NCBI GenBank assembly: GCA_023150475.1
Contig: JAKLKU010000006.1
Location: 248,001-312,000, forward strand
Reading direction: 5' to 3'
From: Planctomycetota bacterium
Lineage (GTDB): Bacteria > Planctomycetota > UBA1135 > GCA-002686595
DNA: 64,000 nucleotides
Shown: piece after piece, positions 13,948 to 21,600 of the stretch
How the letters are laid out: every line of letters begins with the position of its first letter
Numbering within the stretch: the stretch's first letter is position 1
The notes under the pieces: model-generated
What the model was told of the DNA's origin: nothing
Databases searched by the model: none
The model's input: only the letters and a program-made list of their open reading frames with translations
Made by a program: the position numbers and the translations under genes

Positions 13948-16149
13948 ATGGACACTCGTTCGAGACCCACGCGAGTGACGACGGTCCCGCGCTGCTTCAC
14001 GCTCTTCGCACCGGCGACGTTGATCCTCGCGTCGGAGACCGCCGCGGCACCGCGGCAGTCGAGCGCCGAGGCTGCAGGCGCGCAGGGCGTCGAGCGTCGC
14101 TTCGAGGCGCGTTCCCAAGATGCCCGCGAGCCGAAGCGCAACCAGGACGTGTCGATCCCCGAAGTCGTCGTCACCGAGTCGAAGACGTCCGCCGTCGACG
14201 CCGTGCAAGGCACGCCGCTCGACAACCCGGCCGCGCGCGACGTGCTCTCGCCGCGCGAAGTCGCCGAAGCGGGCACGCTGAACGTGCAGGAGCTCCTGAG
14301 GCGCACGCCGAGCGTGATCCTGAGCGAAGAATCGGGCTCCGACTCGTTGCCGAACGTCGCGCTGCGCGGCGTCACTGGCAATGACGGCGTGTTCCGTTCG
14401 ACGAACCTCTCGATGTACGTCGACGGCATACCGCTCGCGTCCGCGCCGTACGGGCAAGCCGGCGCGTCCGGGTTCCCGTTGACGCTCGAACGCGTCTGGG
14501 CGATCGACGTGCAACGCGGCGGCGCGAGCGTCAAGTATGGACCGAACAACGTCTCCGGCGTCGTCAACTACCTGACGAAGCCGATCCCGGAGCGCGCGAC
14601 GTTCGAGACGGTGACGAAGTACGACAGCTTCGACAACCTCGCGCTCTACGAGTCCTACGGCGACACGCTCGGGCGTTTCGGTTTCCTGCTCGAAGCCGTC
14701 TACAAGGACGGCAACGGCTATCGGCAGCACTCGGACTACGTGCTGCAGAACTACTCGCTGAAGACCGCGTGGGCGTTCAGCGACGAGCTGCGGATGCTCG
14801 TGCAGGTCGAGAAGTTCGACGACGACTCGGACCAACCCGACGGGCTGAACCTCGCGGACTTCGAAGCCGATCCGTTGCAGTCGAAGTCGCTGCAGAACCG
14901 GTTTACCTTCGATCAGGACCGCGCGAACGTGCGCCTCGAGTGGGATCTCGACCGGAGGACGCGCGCCGAACTCAGCACCTACTACTACGACACCCATCGC
15001 GCGTTCGAGATCGGCAGCCCGAGCTACTACGGCTCGACCGCGAACTACGTGCAAGCGACTCCGCGACCGATGAGCGTGTTCGCGATCCAACCGCAGGTCA
15101 CGCACGGTTGGGACTTCGGCGACGTGCACTCCGAACTCGTGGCGGGCGTGCGTTACCTCCGCGAGGACATCGAACGTCGCACGGAGCGCAACTTCCCCAA
15201 TGGCTCCCAGATCGACGTCAACGGCGACGAGTCGACGTACCACACCGGTTCCGCGTTCGTGGAGAACGAGTTCACGTTCGGACGTTGGAAGGTTCGGCCA
15301 GGCGTGCGTTACGAAGCGATGGACCTCTCCGTCGAGAGCACCATCGGTGCGACCGCGGGCAACACCGGGGACGAGTACTTCGACGAGCTCCTGCCCGCGC
15401 TCTCCGCGTCCTATCTCCTGCGCGACGACTGGTCGCTCTACGCGAGCGCGTCGACGACGCTGCAGCCGCCGGCGGTCACCGCGCTCGATCTCGCCGACCA
15501 CGATCAGGACCTCGGCGCCCAGTTCGCGCGCCAATACGAGCTCGGCACACGAGTGCAGGCGCTCGACGACTCGCTCGCGATCGATCTCTGCGCCTACCAG
15601 ATCGACTACACCGATCGCCTCGAGCAGGATCCGAACAACTTCAACGTGTTCGAGAACGTCGGGAGCTCGCGCCACCAAGGCGTCGAGCTCACGTGCGACA
15701 AGGATCTCTCGCGCGAGCTCGTCGACGGTCTCTCGGTGTGGTCCGCCGTCGCGTACAACGACTCCGAGTACACGAACGGACTCTTCGACGGCAACCAGTT
15801 GCCGTCGGCGCCTCACTGGCTCGCCTCCTGGGGCGTGCGTTGGGCGCACGAGCCCTCCGGCGTGACGCTCGCGCTCGACGGTGCGTACGTCGGGCACTCC
15901 TACAGCGACAGGCTGAACACCGAGGACATCAACGCGGCCGGCACGCTCGGCGTCAAACCGCAGTACACACTGTGGAACGCACACGCGGGCTGGATGCGCC
16001 GGCTGTCCGACGGCTGCAAGCTGCGGCTCGGCGTGCACGCGCGCAACGTCTTCGACGAGGAGTACTTCGACGTCCGCGCGGCGCGCGGCATCTTCGTCGG
16101 CGCGCCTTTCGGCCTCGGCGCGGAAATAGGTCTCACCTTCGAGTTCTGA
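13948..16149 (+). CDS. TonB-dependent outer-membrane receptor (FecA-like)
   Basis: The protein has 733 residues from ATG 13948, which gives an N-terminal signal peptide (hydrophobic F-T-L-F-A-P-A-T-L-I-L-A). A TonB-box-like segment (I-P-E-V-V-V-T) lies near residue 72. The plug follows to about residue 210, with N-V-Q-E-L-L-R-R-T-P-S-V, V-A-L-R-G, Y-V-D-G-I-P and V-Q-R-G-G-A-S-V-K-Y-G-P-N-N-V-S-G-V-V-N-Y. The 22-strand barrel follows, ending in aromatic F-E-F. The plug most resembles FecA-type receptors. No FecR/FecI pair is near. The next gene starts 2 bp after this stop and encodes a glycosidase-like lipoprotein, so the substrate may be a saccharide-bearing ligand; that is inference. Confidence 0.9.
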   Translation: MDTRSRPTRVTTVPRCFTLFAPATLILASETAAAPRQSSAEAAGAQGVERRFEARSQDAREPKRNQDVSIPEVVVTESKTSAVDAVQGTPLDNPAARDVLSPREVAEAGTLNVQELLRRTPSVILSEESGSDSLPNVALRGVTGNDGVFRSTNLSMYVDGIPLASAPYGQAGASGFPLTLERVWAIDVQRGGASVKYGPNNVSGVVNYLTKPIPERATFETVTKYDSFDNLALYESYGDTLGRFGFLLEAVYKDGNGYRQHSDYVLQNYSLKTAWAFSDELRMLVQVEKFDDDSDQPDGLNLADFEADPLQSKSLQNRFTFDQDRANVRLEWDLDRRTRAELSTYYYDTHRAFEIGSPSYYGSTANYVQATPRPMSVFAIQPQVTHGWDFGDVHSELVAGVRYLREDIERRTERNFPNGSQIDVNGDESTYHTGSAFVENEFTFGRWKVRPGVRYEAMDLSVESTIGATAGNTGDEYFDELLPALSASYLLRDDWSLYASASTTLQPPAVTALDLADHDQDLGAQFARQYELGTRVQALDDSLAIDLCAYQIDYTDRLEQDPNNFNVFENVGSSRHQGVELTCDKDLSRELVDGLSVWSAVAYNDSEYTNGLFDGNQLPSAPHWLASWGVRWAHEPSGVTLALDGAYVGHSYSDRLNTEDINAAGTLGVKPQYTLWNAHAGWMRRLSDGCKLRLGVHARNVFDEEYFDVRAARGIFVGAPFGLGAEIGLTFEF

Positions 16150-16151
16150 GC

Positions 16152-18218
16152 ATGCAACGACGAACGCGAATCGCCTGCTTCGACACCCCCAGCCACCTGG
16201 CCCTCGGCGCGCTCTGCGCGCTCGCCGCGGCGTGTGCACAGAGCCCGCTCCGCGACTCGGCGGGTGGAGTCCCTGCGGCCTTGGCCGCGACGGCGACGGC
16301 GACGCGCGAGTTCGAGGTCCGCGACGACCGCGCGTGGCTCGGTGGCGAGCCCGTGGAGCTCTGGGGCCTGCGCTGCGGCAACGCGCTCGCCAACTGGACG
16401 GTCACCGAGCGTCACGTGCGCGCGCTCGACCACTGCGTCGCGCACGGCATCAACACGCTCGGGGTCTACATCCAGGGGTCGAACGGTGGTTGGCCGGACG
16501 CCGATGCCGGCGTCAACGGCTACGGCCGCGACGGACGTTTGAAACCGGACGTCGCCGAGCGCCTCGAATGGCTGGTGCGCGAGGCCGACCGTCGCGGCAT
16601 GGTCGTGATGGTCGGGCTCTTCTCGCCGCGCAAGGACCAGGAGCTCGAAGGCGAGCCCGCGATCCGTCGCGCGATCGAAGAGACCGCTCGCTTCCTCGTC
16701 GAACGCAACCTGCGCAACGTGTTCGTCGACTTGATGCACGAGTTCGACCACACCGAGCGCGCGGATCAGCCGCTCCTGCGCGAGCCGGACGGCGCGGCGA
16801 AGAAGGCCGAGCTGGCGCGCTGGTTCCACGCCGTCGCGCCGACGATCGAAGTCGGCGTCTGCCCGTACGAGAATTCGCCGACCACGGACACGTTCCCTGG
16901 GATGGACGTGCGCATCATCCAGAAGTCGATGGCGATCCCGAGCGACGGCTTCGTCGTCAACGTCGAGACGCAGAAGCAGGACGCGTACGAGAACGACGGC
17001 GTGTTCGGGCAAGGGCAGATCGACGCGATCCTCGCCGACTGCGAGCGTTACCTCGCGAGCCCGAACGCCGTGATGCTCTTCCACGCCGCGTTCATCCAAG
17101 GCATCGGCAACTTCAGCGGGACCGGGCCACACGCGGAGATGGGCGGCTACGGGACGACGACCGGCGACCGCGGCGTGCGCTTCTACTACGAGTGGGTCCG
17201 CGATCACGTCGGCGTGTGGCGCTATCCGCGGCACGAGCCGTACGTCGCTCCGCCGCGTGTGGACGAGCTCGTCGCGACGCGTGAATTCGAGCTGCGCGAC
17301 TCGCTCCCCTACCTCGGCGGCGAACCCGTCAAGCTCTGGGGCGTCCGCGTCAACAACGCGCTGCTGTCGCCCGCGACGACGGAACGCTTGATCGCGAATC
17401 TCGACACGTACGCCGAGCACGGCGTCAACCTGCTCTCGGTCGCCCTGCAAGGCACGAACGGCGGTTTCCCCGACGTCGATGCCGGTCCGAACGCGTTCAC
17501 TCCGGACGGCCGTTTGATCGGCGGGTTCAAGAAGCGCCTCGAGGCCGTGGTCCGCGCGGCCGACGCGCGCGGCATGGTCGTCTGCGTCGGCGTGATGATG
17601 CCGCGCAAGGACCAGTTGCTGACCGACGAAGCCGCGGTGCGGAACGCCGTCGAGGAGACCGCGCGCTTCCTCGAGGAGCGGAAGCTGCGCAACGTGTTGG
17701 TCAACCTCTTCCAGGAGTTCCACCATCCCTCGCGCATCGATCACGCGATCTTCCGCGAGCCCGACGGCGACACGAAGAAGCAGCGGCTGACGCAGTGGTT
17801 CAAAGCGTTCGCGCCGTCGATCGAAGTCGGCATCTGCCCGAACCACTTGAACGGCTCGCCGCCTGAGTACACGGGTTGCGACGTGATCATGATCCACGAG
17901 GACATGCCGCTCCCCGACCACGGCTTCGTGCTGAACACCGAAACGCCCGACGAAGATCAATCCGGCGCCGAAGGCATCTTCAACGCCTATCAGCGCAAGC
18001 ACATGGAGTCGGTGTGGACGCGGTTCACGGGTTCCGCGCGGCTCGCGATGCTCTTCCGCTCGCCCTATCTCGAAGACGTGCGCGGGCGGCAAGGCACCGG
18101 GCCGAACTTCGAGCTCGGCGGCGCGGGCAAGGGCGAAGCGAGTCGCGGCGTGCGCCCCTACTTCGAGTGGTTGAAAGCGAACGTCGGCGCGTGGCGTTAT
18201 CCGCGCCACGTGAAGTGA
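16152..18218 (+). CDS. lipoprotein with two tandem TIM-barrel glycosidase-like modules
   Basis: The protein has 688 residues. A signal peptide ends in A-A-A-C (Cys28), giving a probable lipoprotein. Two homologous modules follow, at about 51-370 and 376-688, each opening T-R-E-F-E-[VL]-R-D and closing W-R-Y-P-R-H. Each has N-G-[GY]-DGR-like loops and a cellulase-type (beta/alpha)8 pattern. Candidate catalytic Glu pairs are E197 (HEFDH) and E272 (NVET) in module 1, and E522 (QEFHH) and E597 (NTET) in module 2. Both pairs are 75 residues apart and the modules are offset by exactly 325 residues. The modules resemble GH5-like TIM-barrel proteins, but I cannot name a family. It forms an operon with the TonB receptor 2 bp upstream. 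Confidence 0.8.
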   Translation: MQRRTRIACFDTPSHLALGALCALAAACAQSPLRDSAGGVPAALAATATATREFEVRDDRAWLGGEPVELWGLRCGNALANWTVTERHVRALDHCVAHGINTLGVYIQGSNGGWPDADAGVNGYGRDGRLKPDVAERLEWLVREADRRGMVVMVGLFSPRKDQELEGEPAIRRAIEETARFLVERNLRNVFVDLMHEFDHTERADQPLLREPDGAAKKAELARWFHAVAPTIEVGVCPYENSPTTDTFPGMDVRIIQKSMAIPSDGFVVNVETQKQDAYENDGVFGQGQIDAILADCERYLASPNAVMLFHAAFIQGIGNFSGTGPHAEMGGYGTTTGDRGVRFYYEWVRDHVGVWRYPRHEPYVAPPRVDELVATREFELRDSLPYLGGEPVKLWGVRVNNALLSPATTERLIANLDTYAEHGVNLLSVALQGTNGGFPDVDAGPNAFTPDGRLIGGFKKRLEAVVRAADARGMVVCVGVMMPRKDQLLTDEAAVRNAVEETARFLEERKLRNVLVNLFQEFHHPSRIDHAIFREPDGDTKKQRLTQWFKAFAPSIEVGICPNHLNGSPPEYTGCDVIMIHEDMPLPDHGFVLNTETPDEDQSGAEGIFNAYQRKHMESVWTRFTGSARLAMLFRSPYLEDVRGRQGTGPNFELGGAGKGEASRGVRPYFEWLKANVGAWRYPRHVK

Positions 18219-18234
18219 TCGGGAACGCGGCAGC

Positions 18235-19038
18235 TCAGCGTCGGCGCGCGATGACTTCCATGCCGGCGTGCAAACGCCGGCTCGCGGCGTAGCTCACGGG
18301 CTCGAAGCCGCACTCCGACAGGAGCTCGTAGAGCCGCGCGCGGCCGAAGTTGTGGTGATGCTCGAGCTCCGCCCAATACGGGTTCTGGCCGCGCTCGTCG
18401 AGCCACTTCCACGCGAAGCAGTCGACGTTCGGACACGTGACGAGCACGAGCCCGTGCGGCGCGATCAGCCGCTTGACCTGGTGCAGGGCCTGCTTGGGGA
18501 ACGGCATGTGCTCGAGCACGTCGCACAGCGAGATCACGTCGAAGCCGCGCGCGTCGTGGAACTCGAGCAGCGACTGCTTCTCGACCGCGTAACCGAAACC
18601 GCGCATGCCGCGCACGCAGACTTCGCGCAGATCGAGTCCGACGGTTTCGTAGCCGAATTCGTCCGCGGTGGTCAGCAACGAGCCGTCGCCGAAACCGACG
18701 TCGAGCCAACGGCCCGCGAGCGACCCGCGCAGGTTGGCGATGCGCTCGACGACGACGGCCGACGCGCTGCGCGCCGCTTCGACGTCGTGTCCCGGCGTTT
18801 GATGTCCGTGAGGCGTCGCGAGGAGACGCGCGAGCCCTTCGTCGGTCCAGTAGGCGTCGGTGAACACGTGCCCACAAGCCTTGCAGCCGAGCCAAGTGAG
18901 CTTCTCGGGCAAGCCCTCCGTCCACGCGCGATGCGCCTTGCAGGCGGTCTCGCCCAGGGGGACGAAACTCCGGCCTTCGCACAACGGACAGGTCTCGTAC
19001 GCGACGCGCAGGGTCTCGGCTTGACGCAGCACTTCCAT
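18235..19038 (-). CDS. class I SAM-dependent methyltransferase with N-terminal zinc-ribbon-like motif
   Basis: The protein has 267 residues. C17-x2-C20 and C52-x2-C55 form a zinc-ribbon-like element typical of sugar- or polysaccharide-associated methyltransferases. The Rossmann domain follows, with motif I L-D-V-G-F-G-D-G-S (112-120), then G-L-D-L-R, and D-V-L-E-H-M-P (post-I/motif IV). The substrate is unknown; this architecture is common in cell-surface glycan clusters. The ATG at 19038 follows a GGAGG about 20 nt upstream, which is too far to be ideal. The gene diverges from a GT2-TPR gene and converges on the TIM-barrel lipoprotein. Confidence 0.82.
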   Translation of the reverse strand: MEVLRQAETLRVAYETCPLCEGRSFVPLGETACKAHRAWTEGLPEKLTWLGCKACGHVFTDAYWTDEGLARLLATPHGHQTPGHDVEAARSASAVVVERIANLRGSLAGRWLDVGFGDGSLLTTADEFGYETVGLDLREVCVRGMRGFGYAVEKQSLLEFHDARGFDVISLCDVLEHMPFPKQALHQVKRLIAPHGLVLVTCPNVDCFAWKWLDERGQNPYWAELEHHHNFGRARLYELLSECGFEPVSYAASRRLHAGMEVIARRR

Positions 19039-19210
19039 GTCGGCCCGAGATCGGCACTGCCTCCTGACGGCTTGAGCGGGCGAGCGTTGGGCGCAGCGAA
19101 GCGTCCCTCCTGCCGGACGCGCCCCACCGGCACGCCGGGTCGCGCACGCAGGAGCGCCCGGCGCAAGGAAGGCCCGCAAGTCGGCGGGCGAAAGCTCCGA
19201 AACTCGCGCC

Positions 19211-20284
19211 ATGACGACGTTCGGACTCTGCGTGATCGCGCGCGACGAGGAAACGAACCTGCCGCGCCTGCTCGCGTCGGTCCGCGGCATCGTCGACGAG
19301 ACGGTGGTCGTCGACACGGGCTCGCGTGATCGCACGCTCGAGCTCGCGGCCGAGCTCGGCGCGCGCACCGCGACGTTCGCGTGGTGCGACGATTTCGCGG
19401 CGGCACGCAACGCGGCGTCGGAGCTCGTGCGCGCCGACTGGGTGATCGCGCTCGACGCCGACGAAGAACTCGTGACCGAGTCGGCGCGCGAACGGCTCGA
19501 AGCGTTCGTGCGCTCCGGGGCCGACGTCGGGCGCGTCGAGATCGAGAACGTCGGCACGCCCTCCGGCCCGAGCCGCGTCGAGATCTCGCGCGTCTTCCGA
19601 CGCGCCGCGGGCATTCGCTTCGCGGGGCGCGTGCACGAACAACTCGTCCGCGACGGAGCGCCGCTCGTGCGCGCGTCGACCGGGCTCGTCGTCCGCCACC
19701 ACGGCTACGCCCCGGCGGCGCTCGCGGCGCGCGACAAGTTCGCGCGCAATCGCAGCCTGCTCGAACTCGCGCTCGCCGAAGCGCCCGACGACGGTTACGC
19801 CTGGTTCCAGCTCGGCCGCGTCGAACACGCCGCGGGACGGCACGCCGCCGCGCTGGAGGCGCTCGAGCGCGCACTGGCGCGAGCCGACGACGCGGATCCG
19901 TGGGCTCCGGAGGCGCTCGAGTGCGCCGGGTACTCGTTGCGCGCACTCGGCCGTTCCGCGCAGGCGCTCGGTTTGCTGCGCCAACTCGACGAACGCTACT
20001 TCTCGCGGCCCGACACGTGTTTCCTGCGCGGCCTGCTGGCGCTCGACGTCGGCGATCTTACGCTCGCCGAAACCGGTTTTCGCCGCGCGCTGGAACTCGG
20101 CGGCGAGGCTCCGAGCCGCGGAGAGCGTGTCACGGCGGCGGCGACCACCGCCCCTGCGTACAACCTCGGCGTGATGCGCGAAGTCCTCGGCGACGCGGAA
20201 GGCGCGCGGGCCTGGTACGCACGAGTCCTCGCGTACGAACCGGAGCACGTCGAGGCCCGCGCCGGGCTCGCGCGACTCGGCTGA
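19211..20284 (+). CDS. GT2 glycosyltransferase with C-terminal TPR repeats
   Basis: The protein has 357 residues. The N-terminal GT-A domain (1-~190) has C-V-I-A-R-D-E-E-T-N-L-P, V-V-D-T-G-S-R-D-R-T and the metal-binding A-L-D-A-D-E-E. The middle R-V-H-E-Q-L and H-H-G-Y-A motifs are typical of TPR-containing GT2 proteins. TPR units follow from about residue 195 to the end (A-W-F-Q-L-G-R-V-E-H-A-A-G-R, A-P-A-Y-N-L-G-V-M-R-E). Proteins of this type glycosylate surface or secreted molecules; the acceptor is unknown. It diverges from the methyltransferase over 172 bp. Confidence 0.85.
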   Translation: MTTFGLCVIARDEETNLPRLLASVRGIVDETVVVDTGSRDRTLELAAELGARTATFAWCDDFAAARNAASELVRADWVIALDADEELVTESARERLEAFVRSGADVGRVEIENVGTPSGPSRVEISRVFRRAAGIRFAGRVHEQLVRDGAPLVRASTGLVVRHHGYAPAALAARDKFARNRSLLELALAEAPDDGYAWFQLGRVEHAAGRHAAALEALERALARADDADPWAPEALECAGYSLRALGRSAQALGLLRQLDERYFSRPDTCFLRGLLALDVGDLTLAETGFRRALELGGEAPSRGERVTAAATTAPAYNLGVMREVLGDAEGARAWYARVLAYEPEHVEARAGLARLG

Positions 20285-20287
20285 CGT

Positions 20288-21364
20288 TCAGCGCGCGCTT
20301 CGCCACGCGGCCGAGATCACGTCGCGCAGCTCGGGCCGATCGAGCACGAAGTTCTCGCCCGGCGCCTCGCCGACGAACCACTTCCACAGGAACGCGCCGC
20401 GCAACCACTCGCGCTCGCGGTCGAGCACGCGCAGCGCCGCCGCGAGGCAGCGCCGTTGCAGTCTGCCCGCCTCATCCCGCGCCGCGCCACGTGCTTCCTG
20501 GTAGCTCCACGGCTCGCGTGCCGCGGCGAGCGAGCACGGATACCCGAGCTCCGTGAACACCACCGGCTTGCCGGTGCGCTCGTGGAGCGCACGCAGGCGC
20601 CCCGCGATCTCCGCCCACGCCGCGTCGAGCTCGGCGTCGCTCGGCTCGGCGGCCGCAGACAACGGGAAGTACGCCTGCACACCGAGCGCGTCGAGCGCGT
20701 CCCAGAACGGCACGCGCTCGAAGTCGCTCCAGTTCGCGGCGTACACGAGCTTCGCGGACGTCTTCGTGCGCAAGTCGGCGATCAGTCCGCGCCATTCGGC
20801 TTCGTCGCCGAGCAGCCGGTCCGTCTCGTTGCCGATCGAATACGCGTCCGCGTCGCGCACCACGGCGCCGAGCGCGGTGATCCACGCCCGATACGTGCGC
20901 CAGAAGCGTGCGCGGTCCTCGGCGCGCTCGAACTCGATCTGATTGCGCGAGCGAAAGCGGCTGCCCCAATACGCGAGGTGCGGGATCACGAGGATCGATA
21001 GCCCTCGCGCATGCGCTTCGCGGATCGGCCGCACGAGATGCGGCGGCGGTTCGTCGCTCGGATAGCCACGCCAACTGACCGTCCCGTCGTCGGCGACGCG
21101 AGCGTAGGGATGGATCGCGACCCAGTTGACGCCGAGCTGCACGAGCTCGTCGAGCTCGGCCGCGAACGCGTCGGTGCCCCATTCGCGGCCGTTGGTCTGA
21201 CAGGACACGGTCACACCGCGCACGAGGCGCGCATCGCTCGTGGTGAGCGGCGCCACTCGTTCGAACGCCGGCGCGGCGGAGGTCCGGTCGACGGCGCGCG
21301 AGCCGGTGCCTCCGAGCGCGAGCCCCAACGCAGCGATGCACGAGATCCAAGTCGCTTGCGACAC
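20288..21364 (-). CDS. secreted TIM-barrel glycoside hydrolase, GH113-like
   Basis: The protein has 358 residues from GTG 21364, chosen because it starts a signal peptide (C-I-A-A-L-G-L-A-L-G-G) and has GGTGA just upstream. The barrel has L-G-V-N-W-V-A-I-H-P-Y-A near residue 78, the presumed acid/base Glu180 in S-I-G-N-E-T-D, and the presumed nucleophile Glu272 in V-F-T-E-L-G-Y-P. The pattern is that of GH113-type beta-mannanase-like enzymes. Substrate specificity cannot be fixed from sequence. It converges on the GT2-TPR gene with a 3-bp gap. Confidence 0.75.
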   Translation of the reverse strand: MSQATWISCIAALGLALGGTGSRAVDRTSAAPAFERVAPLTTSDARLVRGVTVSCQTNGREWGTDAFAAELDELVQLGVNWVAIHPYARVADDGTVSWRGYPSDEPPPHLVRPIREAHARGLSILVIPHLAYWGSRFRSRNQIEFERAEDRARFWRTYRAWITALGAVVRDADAYSIGNETDRLLGDEAEWRGLIADLRTKTSAKLVYAANWSDFERVPFWDALDALGVQAYFPLSAAAEPSDAELDAAWAEIAGRLRALHERTGKPVVFTELGYPCSLAAAREPWSYQEARGAARDEAGRLQRRCLAAALRVLDREREWLRGAFLWKWFVGEAPGENFVLDRPELRDVISAAWRSAR

Positions 21365-21426
21365 ACGTTCACCGTGACCCGAGGGGACGTGGCGGAGTCC
21401 CCGGAGGATTGGCACACCCGGAGGAC

Positions 21427-21502
21427 TGGCACACCCGGAGGGACTCGAACCCACAACCTTTGGTTCCGAAGACCAAAGCTCTATCCATTGAGCTACGGGT
21501 GC
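21427..21502 (-). tRNA. tRNA-Arg (UCG)
   Basis: This 76-nt cloverleaf on the minus strand has acceptor GCACCCG/CGGGTGT, D-arm GCTC/GAGC, anticodon arm TTGGT/ACCAA with loop CTTCGGA (anticodon TCG, reading CGN), T-arm GTGGG/CCCTC with TTCGAGT, discriminator G and an encoded CCA. It lies between the GH113-like gene and the spermidine-synthase-like gene. Confidence 0.93.
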
Positions 21503-21600
21503 GCGCTCGACAGATGCTATCGCCCGGCGAGCCCGTTCGCAGCCGGCGGGAAGTTGGTAGCCTCGGCCCCCCTCGTGTCCCCCGCCACCGAAGTCCGCCG

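Noticed and set aside
13948..16149. The TonB receptor as BtuB, the B12 outer-membrane receptor
   Set aside because: The plug resembles FecA-type receptors, there is no cobalamin riboswitch upstream, and it is paired with a glycosidase-like lipoprotein far from btuFCD.
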